Positions 25,629 to 34,959 are shown, counted from the stretch's first letter. The stretch: DNA of 64,000 bases from CAWJMD01 sp963843835 (GCA_963843835.1 CAWJMD010000002.1:259167-323166); one strand, 5' to 3'. Made by a program: numbers and translations. The notes: a model not told the origin generated them from the letters alone.

Positions 25629-27224
25629 TCAGTCGCCGACGCGCACGGTCTGCCAGACCCGGGTCGTGACCTCGGCGTCCTCGTCACCGGCGAGGTCCTC
25701 CAGCGCGCGACGCCACGTCACCACCGACGGGTGGTCCGACCGGTCGACCAGCCCGGCGGTCTCGAGGTAGGCCCCGAGGTCGTGTCCCGACCACGGTCCG
25801 CCCGGCTCGGGCGGGGCACCCCGCTGCACCGTCGTCCAGTGCGGCAGGTCGGGGTTCCGCTCCCCGTCCAGCTGAGGCACGACGTCGGTGTCGTGCTCGA
25901 TCGAGAGCGCCTGGACGTCGGGAGGGATGTCGAAGCCCGACACGGGTGAGCCGACCGTCAGCACCATCCCGACGGCGAACTCGTCGCGCACCGCCGGGTC
26001 GGCCGCCAGCGCCGCCGCCACGATCCCGCCCTGGGAGTACCCCACGACCATCACCGGTTCGTCCCGACCCACCCCGGCCCCCCGCAGCACCTCGACGGCA
26101 GCCTCCTTCGCGTCGGAGTCGAGGCCTCCCATCGTCACGACGTTGCTGGTGCCGTCGGCGGGCAGCGAGCCACCCGAGACGCTCCACGTCTGCGTCGGCG
26201 GGACGTACAGCTGCCATCGCACGCCGGCGGAGTCCTCGATGCGGTCGAGCCGGACGGTCCCCGGCGAGTAGCCGGTGGCCGGCCCACTCCCGTGCGGAGG
26301 CGTGAGGTCGCGGAGCCGTGCGACCGCCTCGCTGACGGTGCCGGGTGCCGAGGTGAGCTCGGCCGCGCCGCGCGGTGCCACCCGCACGTCCCCCTGCCGG
26401 ATCAGCCCCGTCGCCAGTCCTGCCGACGCCAGCAGGGCGGCGAGCTCCGACGCGTCGTCCGGCACGATCTCCACGGCCGCGTCACCGAAGGGCAGGCGCA
26501 CCCCGTCGAGCGCCTGCTCGACCTCGCGGGGCAGCAGCGCGTCCAGCAGCAGCGGGGCGGTCGACACCAGCTCCCGCAGCGCCCAGGGGTTGTCGCCGAG
26601 CCACTCCTGGACCGCGAGGCGGACCGCCTCGGCGTCCGATCGCAACCGGCGCTGCACCTGCCGCTGCCCGGTCAGCACGTGCGCCGCCGCCGCCTCCCAG
26701 GTCAGGTCGCCGTGGACGACGTCGGCCTCGACCACCAGCCCGGTCCGGAAGAGCACCGGCACCGACCTGGTCGCGATCCACGTACCGGCCGCCACGAGGG
26801 CGCCGAGCGCCGCCCACTCCGACACCGGGGCGAGGGCCCGTCCCCCTGCTCGCAGCATGCCCGGGGCCGCCGTCCGCCAGACCGTCGACAGCGCCTGCTC
26901 GGCGTCGACCTCGGCGGCCGCGTAGGCCTCCGCCGCGATGTGGGCGCCGGTCCCGAGCGCGCCCAGCAGCGTGCCGCAGGGCAGCAGCCCGTCGGGTCCA
27001 CCCACGGCAGCGGCCAGGGTCCCGTGCACGCGCGCCGCCCCGAACGGGTCGAGGGCGCCGGCCAACGCGGTCCCGGGAGCCAGGCCGAGGCCGGTCGCCG
27101 GGACCGCCAGGCCGGAGACCTCCGCAGCCGCGGCGAGCAGCCTGGCGCCGGTGGCGTGGATCGCCTCTGTCGTCGCTGCGACCCCCGCCGCACCGCCCCG
27201 CACGTGCAGCGCCCCGTCATCCAC
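25629..27224 (-). CDS. Alpha/beta-hydrolase with long helical N-terminal region, WXG-module associated
   Basis: A 531-residue protein. The N-terminal 330 residues are Ala-rich and helical, starting VDDGALHVRGGAAGVAATTEAIHA, which resembles the WXG/LXG-like N-termini of ESX-associated proteins. The last 180 residues form an alpha/beta-hydrolase with the nucleophile elbow VVGYSQGGIVAA and a late conserved WSGHDL with the likely catalytic His. I chose GTG 27224, which has GGAAGG 7 bp upstream and overlaps the preceding gene by 8 bp. No signal peptide is seen. It might be exported by a type VII-like route or act inside the cell; the substrate is unknown. Confidence 0.7.
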   Translation of the reverse strand: MDDGALHVRGGAAGVAATTEAIHATGARLLAAAAEVSGLAVPATGLGLAPGTALAGALDPFGAARVHGTLAAAVGGPDGLLPCGTLLGALGTGAHIAAEAYAAAEVDAEQALSTVWRTAAPGMLRAGGRALAPVSEWAALGALVAAGTWIATRSVPVLFRTGLVVEADVVHGDLTWEAAAAHVLTGQRQVQRRLRSDAEAVRLAVQEWLGDNPWALRELVSTAPLLLDALLPREVEQALDGVRLPFGDAAVEIVPDDASELAALLASAGLATGLIRQGDVRVAPRGAAELTSAPGTVSEAVARLRDLTPPHGSGPATGYSPGTVRLDRIEDSAGVRWQLYVPPTQTWSVSGGSLPADGTSNVVTMGGLDSDAKEAAVEVLRGAGVGRDEPVMVVGYSQGGIVAAALAADPAVRDEFAVGMVLTVGSPVSGFDIPPDVQALSIEHDTDVVPQLDGERNPDLPHWTTVQRGAPPEPGGPWSGHDLGAYLETAGLVDRSDHPSVVTWRRALEDLAGDEDAEVTTRVWQTVRVGD

Positions 27225-27837
27225 CGGCGCCACCTTCCGCGGGAGGCTCCCCCGGCCGCGCCGGCACGCCGAGGCGCTCCGGCAGCACCGCGGCCAGGTC
27301 GGCCGCGAGGACGTGTCCGCCGACGGGCGTCCACGTGGTCGAGCCGTCTCCGTGCGTCGACGGCCGGACCCAGCCGTGCTCGTCCTGGACCCAGGCGTCG
27401 ACGAACGGCCGTGGCAGGGCCGCCCCCCAGCCACGCAGCACCAGAGTGCGGGCCGTCTGGCCGGGCGGGGTCGACGGTGCTCTGCGCGGCGGGACGGCGC
27501 CCTGGGCACCGGGCACGTGACGCACCACCAGCCACGGCAGCGCCGCCACCTCCGCCCCCACGAGCTCGACCCGGGACCCCTCGGGTGTCCGGGTGCCCTC
27601 GCCAGGGACGTCCAGGAAGAGCACCGAGAGGGACCCGGCCCACCCCTCGGTGCCGCAGGCGATCTCGGTGAGCGTCGTCAGGCGCCCCTGCCGCAGCACC
27701 AGCCGCAGCCGCAGCCGGGCGCCGGCGAAGGCCCGCAGCCCCCGGCGGAGCGCGCCACCCCGGACACCGCAACCGTGCTGGCCCGAAGAGGCCGCACAGG
27801 TGACAGCGCCGCTCCCGGCAGAGCGACGAGGCGTCAT
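27217..27837 (-). CDS. Hypothetical protein between WXG-like and hydrolase genes
   Basis: A 206-residue protein with no recognised family. The central part is beta-rich (RLTTLTEIACGTEGWAGSLS, PWLVVRHVPG), and the C-terminal part contains WVQDEHGWVRPSTHGDGSTTW followed by an amphipathic helix. ATG 27837 is preceded by GAGGTGG. It overlaps the hydrolase start and follows the WXG-like gene after 89 bp. Its place suggests a chaperone or partner of the hydrolase. Confidence 0.55.
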   Translation of the reverse strand: MTPRRSAGSGAVTCAASSGQHGCGVRGGALRRGLRAFAGARLRLRLVLRQGRLTTLTEIACGTEGWAGSLSVLFLDVPGEGTRTPEGSRVELVGAEVAALPWLVVRHVPGAQGAVPPRRAPSTPPGQTARTLVLRGWGAALPRPFVDAWVQDEHGWVRPSTHGDGSTTWTPVGGHVLAADLAAVLPERLGVPARPGEPPAEGGAGG

Positions 27838-27926
27838 CGACCGAGGCCACCTCACAGCGGGCTCGCAGGCGGCCAGGCGGACGACCTGACCCGCCGTCAG
27901 GAGAGCACGGGCCGCGTGCACGCCGC

Positions 27927-28316
27927 TCACGTGTCGCGACCGAGGTAGTCGTCGAGCCCGAGGCCGTCGACCGCCTGCCGCGCGCGACGCGCCAGCTCCG
28001 TGAGCTCCTCGGCCCGGTGCTGCGCGGCCCGCGCGTGCCGCACGAGGTCCCCTGCCAGGTCGGCGAACAGGTCGGCGCACCGGTCGAGGCGCCGCGCCGC
28101 CTCGAGCGCCTCGTGCTCGAACGCGTCGGCCGCCCGCGACCTCCACTCGGTGCGGGAGGCGCGGCGCACGGCCACCGCCTGCCCGCGCACCTGCGAGCTG
28201 ATCCGCCAGGCGTCCCGGGCCAGTCCGGCCACGGCCGTCACGTCGGCCACGTCGGCCAGGGCACCGGACAGCGACGCGCCCGCACCGGGACCGAACGCCT
28301 GGAACGCCCCCGACAT
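27927..28316 (-). CDS. WXG100-like small helical protein
   Basis: A 129-residue, almost wholly helical protein. TEWRSRAADAFEHEALEAARRLDR matches the W-x-G-type turn region of WXG100/ESX proteins, with W in the first helix hairpin followed by A-A-F/x-x-x; the strict Gly is replaced by Ser-Arg. ATG 28316 is favoured over GTG 28319 because of GGGGGAG spacing. It leads a three-gene unit ending in the hydrolase. No type VII ATPase genes lie in the window. Confidence 0.6.
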   Translation of the reverse strand: MSGAFQAFGPGAGASLSGALADVADVTAVAGLARDAWRISSQVRGQAVAVRRASRTEWRSRAADAFEHEALEAARRLDRCADLFADLAGDLVRHARAAQHRAEELTELARRARQAVDGLGLDDYLGRDT

Positions 28317-28492
28317 CACCGGCTCCCCCCTCGCGGTCGACCCCTGTCACCTGCGGGCTCGGGGAACGACGCTAGGAGCGACGCGTCCGGACATGGCCCG
28401 CCGCCGGGCCCCTGTGGACACGGCGACGCTCACGACGACCTGTGGACGGCGACGTCCGGGCCGGTCGCCGTCCGATGGGACAGGATGGGGAC

Positions 28493-29038
28493 ATGGAGCC
28501 ACACCGTCCCTACCGCGTGACCTTCGTGTGCTCGGGCAACATCTGCCGGTCGCCCATCGCGGAGGTGGTGCTGACCCACGCGGTGGCCGAGGCGGGGCTG
28601 TCGGACGAGGTCGTCGTCGACTCGGCCGGCACGGGCGACTGGCACGTCGGCGCGCCGGCCGACGAGAGGGCGCTACGCGCCCTGCACGAGTTCGGCCTCG
28701 ACGGCGGTGACCACCGGGCGCGCGTGTTCGACCCCGACCGCTTCGGGGAGACGGACCTCGTCATCGCGCTCGACTCCGGACATCGCGAGCAGCTGCAGGC
28801 CTGGGTCAGGACCCCGGCGGACGCGGGGCGGATCCACCTGCTGCGCTCCTTCGACCCCGGTGCCGGGGAGGACGTCGACGTCCTCGACCCCTACTTCGGC
28901 GACGAGGACGACTTCACCCGTGTCGTCGAGCAGATCAAGGGAGCGGTACCCGGTCTGCTGCAACGCATCCGGGCCGACCTGGCCGCCGACCACATCGAGG
29001 CCGACCACCACCACGCGGACGGCTCTACAGCGCCTTGA
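28493..29038 (+). CDS. Low-molecular-weight protein-tyrosine phosphatase
   Basis: A 181-residue protein with the LMW-PTP P-loop VCSGNICRSP (Cys13, Arg19) and the catalytic Asp in LDPYFG. It removes phosphate from tyrosine in proteins, often regulating capsule or polysaccharide synthesis. CAGGAT sits 6 nt upstream of the ATG, consistent with a leaderless mRNA. Its last 14 bp overlap the end of pntB on the other strand. The C-terminal 15 residues (HIEADHHHADG) are a His-rich extension. Confidence 0.92.
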   Translation: MEPHRPYRVTFVCSGNICRSPIAEVVLTHAVAEAGLSDEVVVDSAGTGDWHVGAPADERALRALHEFGLDGGDHRARVFDPDRFGETDLVIALDSGHREQLQAWVRTPADAGRIHLLRSFDPGAGEDVDVLDPYFGDEDDFTRVVEQIKGAVPGLLQRIRADLAADHIEADHHHADGSTAP

Positions 29039-30404
29039 CGGCGGCCAGCACCTTGGTCAGCGAGTCCTTCGCGTCGCCGAAGAGCAGGGTGGTCTGGGGC
29101 TCGTACAGCAGCTCGTTCTCGATGCCCGCGAAGCCCGGGCGCATCGAGCGCTTGAGGAAGACCACCTGCTGCGCGTCCGAGACCTCGAGGATCGGCATCC
29201 CGTAGATCGGTGAGCCGGGGGACGTCTTCGCCGCGGGGTTCACGACGTCGTTCGCCCCGACCACGAGCGCCACGTCGGCCGTCTTCAGCCTCGGGTTCAC
29301 CTCGTCCATCTCGGCGAGCACCTCGTAGGGGACGTTGGCCTCGGCGAGCAGCACGTTCATGTGCCCGGGCATGCGTCCGGCGACCGGGTGGATGCCGTAG
29401 ACGACCTGGGTCCCGCGGGCCTCGAGGGCCTCCGCGAGCTCGGCCATCGTGTGCTGGGCCTGCGCGACGGCGAGGCCGTACCCGGGTACCACGACGACCG
29501 TCTGCGCGTACCCGAGCAGGATCGCGACGTCCTGCGCCGAGGACGAGCGCACCGGCCGGTCCGACACCGTGGTCGAGCCGGCTGTCGACCCTCCTCGCAG
29601 GGCGCCGAACAGGATCCCGGTGACCGACCGGCCCATGGCCGAGGCCATGGCGCGGGTCAGGATCGTTCCCGACGCCCCGACCAGCGTGCCCGCCACCAGC
29701 AGCAGGACGTTGTCGAGCACGAAGCCCGAGGCCGCCACGGTGAGACCGGTGAACGCGTTGAGCAGCGAGATGACGATGGGCACGTCCGCGCCGCCCACGG
29801 GCAGCACGAGCAGCACCCCGACGACGAGCCCGGCGACGAGCAGCAGCACGGCCCACGCGGCGGCGCCCGTCCCCATCAGCGCCCCGCCCAGCAGGACGGC
29901 CGCCACGAGCGAGGCGATCATCAGCCAGCGCTGACCGGGCAGGACCACGGGACGGGTCGTCATCACCTCCTGCAGCTTGAGGAAGGTGACCACGGACCCG
30001 GAGAACGAGACCGACCCGACGAGCACCGTGAACGCCACGGCGAGGAGCGACCCCAGGTCGTCTGCGCCCACCTCCCCGAGCTCGAGCAGCGCCACGAGGG
30101 CCGCGGCGCCGCCCCCCACGCCGTTGAAGAGCGCCACGAGCTGCGGCATCTGCGTCATCTGGACCATGCGCGACGCCGGAACGGCCAGGGCGGAGCCCAG
30201 GACGATGGCCACGAGGATCGGCACCACGTGGTCGAGGTCGGAGGAGAAGAACACGGTGACGACCGCGACCAGCGCCCCGAAGGCCCCGATGAGGTTGCCC
30301 CTCCGGGCGGTCCGCGGGCTGGAGAGGCCCTTGAGGGCGAGGATGAAGCACACCGCCGCCACCAGGTAGGCGAGCGACGTCCACGACGGGCTGAGGAGGT
30401 TCAC
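29025..30404 (-). CDS. pntB: NAD(P) transhydrogenase beta subunit
   Basis: A 459-residue membrane protein with about nine N-terminal helices and a soluble NADP-binding domain. The latter shows VVVVPGYGLAVAQAQH, the GIHPVAGRMPGHMNVLLAEA motif, DVALVVGANDVVNP and the late KRSMRPGFAGIENEL. It is the proton-translocating subunit that binds NADP(H). GTG 30404 overlaps the preceding stop (GTGA). Together with PntA1 and PntA2 it transfers hydride between NADH and NADP at the membrane. Confidence 0.94.
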   Translation of the reverse strand: MNLLSPSWTSLAYLVAAVCFILALKGLSSPRTARRGNLIGAFGALVAVVTVFFSSDLDHVVPILVAIVLGSALAVPASRMVQMTQMPQLVALFNGVGGGAAALVALLELGEVGADDLGSLLAVAFTVLVGSVSFSGSVVTFLKLQEVMTTRPVVLPGQRWLMIASLVAAVLLGGALMGTGAAAWAVLLLVAGLVVGVLLVLPVGGADVPIVISLLNAFTGLTVAASGFVLDNVLLLVAGTLVGASGTILTRAMASAMGRSVTGILFGALRGGSTAGSTTVSDRPVRSSSAQDVAILLGYAQTVVVVPGYGLAVAQAQHTMAELAEALEARGTQVVYGIHPVAGRMPGHMNVLLAEANVPYEVLAEMDEVNPRLKTADVALVVGANDVVNPAAKTSPGSPIYGMPILEVSDAQQVVFLKRSMRPGFAGIENELLYEPQTTLLFGDAKDSLTKVLAAVKAL

Positions 30405-30727
30405 GGCCGACCACCGTCCTGGTCCGCGCGCCCTGAGGCGGCAGGCGTTCTCGGCCGTCCCTTGAACATCTCCAGCATCCGGTCGGTGACGACGAAGCCG
30501 CCGACCAGGTTGACGGTGGCCAGCACGACCGCGAGCAGGGCGATGACCAGGGTGAACGCGTCCGCGGCGTTCCCGGCCACCAGGATCGACCCGACGAGGA
30601 TGATCCCGTGGATCGCGTTGGCGCCCGACATCAGTGGTGTGTGGAGGGTGCTGGACACCTTGGACACGACCTCGAAGCCGACGAAGACGGCGAGCACGAA
30701 GATCGTCAGCAGTGCGATGCCGTCCAT
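30401..30727 (-). CDS. pntA2: NAD(P) transhydrogenase alpha subunit 2 (membrane part)
   Basis: A 108-residue protein with three membrane helices and the conserved GFEVVSKVSSTLHTPLMSG and NAIHGIILVGS segments of the PntA C-terminal domain. In this three-gene form the membrane part of alpha is a separate polypeptide, as in Rhodospirillum and many actinobacteria. Start and stop overlap both neighbours (TGATG and GTGA). Confidence 0.92.
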   Translation of the reverse strand: MDGIALLTIFVLAVFVGFEVVSKVSSTLHTPLMSGANAIHGIILVGSILVAGNAADAFTLVIALLAVVLATVNLVGGFVVTDRMLEMFKGRPRTPAASGRADQDGGRP

Positions 30728-31956
30728 CAGGAGCCGGCCTCCTCGGTGACGGGGGTGCTGGACGGTGCCGGCTCGGCGACCGGCTCGGCGGCCGGGGCCA
30801 GCCCGAGGAGCTCCGCGGTGGGCGCGTGGTGGACGGCACCGTCGTGCGTCAGGCACGTGCCGGAGACGACCTCGTCGCCGAAGTCGGGCACGACGTGCCC
30901 GTCCGAGGTCATCAGCAGCAGGAAGTTCACGACGTTCTTGGCGTACAGACGCGAGGCGTCGACCGGCATCGACGAGGCGGCGTCCTTCATCCCCACGAGC
31001 GTCACGGTGCCGGCGCCGTCGGCCGGGGCGTCGTCGCCCGACCGGCAGGGGACGGCGACGTCCTCGCCCGGCAGAGAGCCCTCGACGTTGCCGCCCGACT
31101 CCGCCGCCAGGTCGACCACGACCGACCCGGGCCTCATCGCAGCCACCATCCCGGCCGTCACCAGCTGCGGTGCCGCGCGCCCCGGGATGGAGGCGGTCGT
31201 GATGAGCACGTCGGCGGCGGCCACGTAGGGCGCCAGCAGCTCCTGCTGGCGGGCGGCGCGGTCTGCGGTCATCTCGCGTGCGTAGCCGCCCGCGCCCTCG
31301 ACGGACTCGAGGTCCAGGTCGACGAACGTGCCGCCCATCGACCGCACCTCGTCGGCCGAGGCGGGGCGCACGTCGTAGGCACTGACCTTGGCGCCGAGCC
31401 GCTTCGCCGTCGCGATCGCCTGCAGGCCGGCGACACCCGCGCCCAGCACCAAGACCGACGCCGGCGGCACCGTGCCCGCCGCGGTCATGAAGAGCGGGAA
31501 GAACCGCGGTAGCCGGATCGAGGCCTCGATCACGCAGCGGTACCCGGCGACCAGGGCCTGGGACGTCAGCGCGTCCATCGACTGCGCCCGGGAGATACGC
31601 GGCACCAGCTCGAGGGCGAACGAGGTGACCCGGGCGGCGGCCAGCGCCTCCACCGTGGCCAGCTCGGTCGACGGCGAGCCGAGACCGACGGTGATCGCGC
31701 CCTCGCGAAGCCGCTCGGGCAGCTTCGGGTGCAGGGGACGCACGTGCAGGAGCACGTCGACGGCGCCGGCGTCCACGGCGGCCACGACCTCGGCGCCCGC
31801 GGCCGCGTAGGCCGCGTCGGGGATCGAGGTGTGGGCCCCGGCCCCGGACTGCACCAGCACCTCGAGACCGGCACCCACCATCTCGGCGACCGTCTCCGGC
31901 GTGACGGCGACGCGGCGTTCTCCGGGCAGGACCTCAGCGGGGACGGCGACCTTCAC
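30727..31956 (-). CDS. pntA1: NAD(P) transhydrogenase alpha subunit 1 (NAD-binding)
   Basis: A 409-residue soluble domain I of transhydrogenase, alanine-dehydrogenase/PntA fold. It starts VKVAVPAEVLPGERRVAVTPETV and contains VLVLGAGVAGLQAIATAKRLGA for NAD and the RQQELLAPYVAAADVLITTA segment. GTG 31956 is preferred to TTG 31965, because the family starts here and TAGGTT lies 7 nt before it, giving a leaderless first gene of the pnt operon; the TTG would overlap that -10 box. Confidence 0.92.
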   Translation of the reverse strand: MKVAVPAEVLPGERRVAVTPETVAEMVGAGLEVLVQSGAGAHTSIPDAAYAAAGAEVVAAVDAGAVDVLLHVRPLHPKLPERLREGAITVGLGSPSTELATVEALAAARVTSFALELVPRISRAQSMDALTSQALVAGYRCVIEASIRLPRFFPLFMTAAGTVPPASVLVLGAGVAGLQAIATAKRLGAKVSAYDVRPASADEVRSMGGTFVDLDLESVEGAGGYAREMTADRAARQQELLAPYVAAADVLITTASIPGRAAPQLVTAGMVAAMRPGSVVVDLAAESGGNVEGSLPGEDVAVPCRSGDDAPADGAGTVTLVGMKDAASSMPVDASRLYAKNVVNFLLLMTSDGHVVPDFGDEVVSGTCLTHDGAVHHAPTAELLGLAPAAEPVAEPAPSSTPVTEEAGS

Positions 31957-32025
31957 GTTCGTCAACCTAGCGGCCGGACGAGGCCGAACCCGGGAGGCGC
32001 CGTGCGGTCGTCCGGCGTGTGCGGT

Positions 32026-32304
32026 TCAGACGTCGTGACGCCCCGCGCCGGGCCCGTTCTCCTCCCGCGGGACCCCCTCCAGCACCTCGACCTGGTCCAC
32101 CGCGAACAGCGTTCCCTGCTGGGCGGTGGTCATCACGTCGGTGCGCGCGTTGCCGACCACCCTGACCGTGCAACCGACCAGGTGCGCCCAGCGCCGCCCG
32201 ATCTGCCACTGCGAGCCGTCACGGTCCCGCAGGACCACCGACCCGTACTCGACCCCCGTCTCGACCTGTCCGGTCAGCGTCCTCGTGTGCAGCGCGCGGT
32301 CCAT
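32026..32304 (-). CDS. Small conserved-type hypothetical protein
   Basis: A 92-residue protein that looks like a small beta-barrel: RTLTGQVETGVEYGSVVLRD, then WQIGRRWAHLVGCTVRVVG, then LFAVDQVEVL. This resembles the small DUF5818-type or OB-like 'growth-inhibitory' barrels found in actinobacteria, but I do not assign it firmly. GACAAT lies 7 nt before the ATG, again a leaderless layout. It is a single-gene unit between pntA1 and the EamA gene. Confidence 0.55.
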   Translation of the reverse strand: MDRALHTRTLTGQVETGVEYGSVVLRDRDGSQWQIGRRWAHLVGCTVRVVGNARTDVMTTAQQGTLFAVDQVEVLEGVPREENGPGAGRHDV

Positions 32305-32408
32305 GGGGCCATTGTCTCGCTGCGGTCCCCCGCGCCCGCAAGGGGCGGGCACGCCGCTGTGCCCGGCCGACGCTGCCGTGACGCCGGGGGGCCCGCTACC
32401 GTCCGCGT

Positions 32409-33416
32409 GTGACGCCCTCGCGCTCGCCGCTGCGCGGCCTGCTCGTCGCCCTGCTGGCGGCCGCGCTGTTCGGGGTGAACGGCACCGTCAGCAAGGTGGC
32501 CCTCGAGGGCGGCATCTCGTCGCTGCGACTGGTGGAGATGCGCTCGGTCGGCTCGGGCGCTCTGCTGCTGCTCGTCGTCGCGCTCGTGCGCCCCCGCAGC
32601 CTGCGGGTCACGCGGGGCGAGCTCGGCTTCCTGGTGATGGCCGGCATCGTCGGCATCGCCCTGGTGCAGTGGTTCTACTTCGTCGCCATCGCGCGCCTGC
32701 CTGTGGGCATCGCGCTGCTGGTCGAGTACCTGGCCCCGGTGATGGTGGTGCTGTGGGTGCGCTTCGTGCGGCGCGAGGCCGTGCACACGCGCATGTGGGC
32801 AGCGCTGGCGCTCGCGGTCGTCGGGCTCGCGGTGGTGGCGCAGGTCTGGAAGGGACTCACCCTCGACGGCATCGGGCTCCTGGCCGGGCTGGCGGCCGCC
32901 GCGGCCCTGGCCGCCTACTACCTGACCGGGGAGCGCGGGCTGGCCAACCGGGACGAGCTCAGCCTGGCCGCCTACATCTTCGTGGCAGCCGGGCTGTTCT
33001 GGTCCGCCGTCCAGCCCTGGTGGACGTTCCCGTTCGCGGTCCTCGGCACGCCGGTCGTCCTGCCCGGGCCCCTCGAGGGGACGATCGCCCCGATGTGGGC
33101 CCTCGTCGCCTGGATCACCGTGCTGGGGACGGTCGTGCCCTACGTGCTGGTGCTGGTGGCGCTGCGCTCGCTCGGCTCTGCCCGCACCGGCCTCGCGGGA
33201 ATGACCGAGCCGGTGCTCGCCGCCCTGGTGGCCTGGACCGTGCTGGGCGAGCGGCTGACCTGGGTGCAGCTGCTCGGGGGGGTCGTCGTGCTGAGCGGCA
33301 TCGTCCTCGCGGAGACGTCACGGACGCGCCGACGGCCCCCGGACGAGGTGACCGGAGAGGAGCCACCCGTGCCCGTTCCGGCAGCGGGCATGCTGCCGGA
33401 GGGGATGGCTCCCTGA
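32409..33416 (+). CDS. EamA-family (DMT) transporter
   Basis: A 335-residue membrane protein with ten predicted helices in two EamA repeats (LFGVNGTVSKVALEGG in the first; TVVPYVLVLVALRSLGSAR and MTEPVLAALVAW in the second). It is an inner-membrane exporter of the drug/metabolite superfamily, RhaT/YddG-like. GTG 32409 is preceded by TACCGT with 6 nt between, so leaderless. The last 35 residues are a charged cytoplasmic tail. The substrate is not predictable. Confidence 0.88.
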   Translation: MTPSRSPLRGLLVALLAAALFGVNGTVSKVALEGGISSLRLVEMRSVGSGALLLLVVALVRPRSLRVTRGELGFLVMAGIVGIALVQWFYFVAIARLPVGIALLVEYLAPVMVVLWVRFVRREAVHTRMWAALALAVVGLAVVAQVWKGLTLDGIGLLAGLAAAAALAAYYLTGERGLANRDELSLAAYIFVAAGLFWSAVQPWWTFPFAVLGTPVVLPGPLEGTIAPMWALVAWITVLGTVVPYVLVLVALRSLGSARTGLAGMTEPVLAALVAWTVLGERLTWVQLLGGVVVLSGIVLAETSRTRRRPPDEVTGEEPPVPVPAAGMLPEGMAP

Positions 33417-33512
33417 CCCCCACGGGCTGTTGCGGGTGGCTTCCGCGGTCAGGGCCCGCGTGCCAGTGTGGACGGCGGACCCGAGCTGCCGCCTCGTGGA
33501 GGAGCGTGTGAG

Positions 33513-34298
33513 ATGTCCGTGCACCGGGAGCGCTGGCCCGAGGGAACCCCCGGCTGGGTCGACCTCGCCGTGCGAGACGTCGAGGCGGCCCGCCGCTTCT
33601 ACACCGGGCTCTTCGGCTGGGACCTGGTCGACACCGGCCCCGACTACGGCAACTACCTCATCGCCCACGTGGGCGGCGAACCGGTGGCCGGCGTCGGTCC
33701 GCTCCCGCCGGGCATGGCGGGCACGCCCTGCGTGTGGACGACGTACCTGGCCGTGGACGAAGTGGACGCGACCGCGGGCAAGGTCGGGGCAGCGGGTGGG
33801 CAGCTGGTCGTCCCGGCCGGCGACGTGGGTGACAGCGGCCGCATGGCCATCGCCACGGACCCCACCGGGGCCGCCTTCGGCCTGTGGCAGGCCGGCACGA
33901 ACACCGGTGCGAACCGCGTCAACGAGCACGGCTGCATGATCTGGAACGAGGTCGCGGTCACCGACTACGAGGCGGCTCGCCGCTTCTACACCGAGGTCTT
34001 CGGCTACACGTACGAGGACCTGGGCGACGAGCGTTTCACGTACGCGACCGTCGCCAAGGACGGCAGAACGGTCGCGGGCATCGGGGTGGTCGGGGACATG
34101 GGGCCCTCGGAGACCCCGTCGCACTGGCGCACCTACTTCGCGGTGGACGACATGACGGCCGCACTGAAGGCCGTCGCGGACCTGGGCGGGACCGTCCTGG
34201 TCGACCCGTGGGAGACACCGTTCGGGACGATGGCCCCCGTGCAGGGACCGAACGGCGAGGCGCTCGTCCTGAACCAGCCCACGCCCCCAGCGAGCTGA
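33513..34298 (+). CDS. VOC-family protein with two glyoxalase domains
   Basis: A 261-residue protein with two tandem vicinal-oxygen-chelate domains. The first begins WVDLAVRDVEAARRFYTGLFGW, the second WNEVAVTDYEAARRFYTEVFGY. Each ends in a D/G-P-x-GAAF or PNGEALVLNQ strand. This layout equals the actinobacterial 'VOC family/hydroxylase' proteins such as CFP30B. A GGAGG ribosome binding site fixes ATG 33513. The ligand is unknown. Confidence 0.88.
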   Translation: MSVHRERWPEGTPGWVDLAVRDVEAARRFYTGLFGWDLVDTGPDYGNYLIAHVGGEPVAGVGPLPPGMAGTPCVWTTYLAVDEVDATAGKVGAAGGQLVVPAGDVGDSGRMAIATDPTGAAFGLWQAGTNTGANRVNEHGCMIWNEVAVTDYEAARRFYTEVFGYTYEDLGDERFTYATVAKDGRTVAGIGVVGDMGPSETPSHWRTYFAVDDMTAALKAVADLGGTVLVDPWETPFGTMAPVQGPNGEALVLNQPTPPAS

Positions 34299-34299
34299 G

Positions 34300-34953
34300 T
34301 CAGCGGACCCCGCGAGTCCTGAACTGCACGCTGATCCGCGGTCCGACCGGTCGCGCCGTCTTCGGGATCGCGTGCTCCCACGTGCGTTGGCACGAGCCGC
34401 CCATCACGATCAGGTCCCCGTGCCCCAGGTGGTGGCGGACGGTCTCGCCCCCGCCGCGGGGCCTCAGCAGCAGCGCACGAGGGGCGCCGAGCGAGAGGAT
34501 CGCCACCATCGTGTCCTGGGTGCGGGAGCGGCCGATCGTGTCGCCGTGCCAGGCGACGCTGTCACGCCCGTCCCGGTAGAAGCACAGGCCCGCCGTGCGG
34601 AAGGGCTCCCCCAGCTCGGGTCCGTAGTGGGCGTCGAGTGCCCCGTGGACGTCGTCGAGCACCGGATCGGGCAGCGCCTCGCCCTCACCGTAGAAGCACA
34701 GCAGCCTGGGGACGTCGACGACCTTCTCGTACATCTCCCGGCGCTCCGCGTACCAGGGCACGCCCGTCACGAGGCGCTCGAAGAGCTCGTCGGAGTGCGA
34801 CAGCCAGCCCGGCAGGGTGTCGACCCACGCGCCCCGCCCCAGGTGCGTCCGCCGCACGTGCGCGGGCAGGTCGAGCAGGCGAGCGGCCCCGTCCGTCTCG
34901 GTACCGGCGGCGGACAGCACGTCCAGCAACGACGCCTGCAGGGTCACGCTCAT
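34300..34953 (-). CDS. alkB: Alpha-ketoglutarate-dependent DNA dealkylase AlkB
   Basis: A 217-residue Fe(II)/2-oxoglutarate dioxygenase. Iron ligands are His136 and Asp138 (AWHGDT) and His194 (TWEHAI); Arg206 in RISVQFR fits the 2-oxoglutarate clamp. It repairs 1-methyladenine and 3-methylcytosine by oxidative demethylation. ATG 34953 is chosen because TACGCT lies 6 nt upstream and the sequence beyond it, although open, is poor in protein-like pattern. A LexA-type box overlaps the -35 region, so SOS control is likely. The stop abuts the VOC gene on the other strand. Confidence 0.9.
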   Translation of the reverse strand: MSVTLQASLLDVLSAAGTETDGAARLLDLPAHVRRTHLGRGAWVDTLPGWLSHSDELFERLVTGVPWYAERREMYEKVVDVPRLLCFYGEGEALPDPVLDDVHGALDAHYGPELGEPFRTAGLCFYRDGRDSVAWHGDTIGRSRTQDTMVAILSLGAPRALLLRPRGGGETVRHHLGHGDLIVMGGSCQRTWEHAIPKTARPVGPRISVQFRTRGVR

Positions 34954-34959
34954 GCACGC

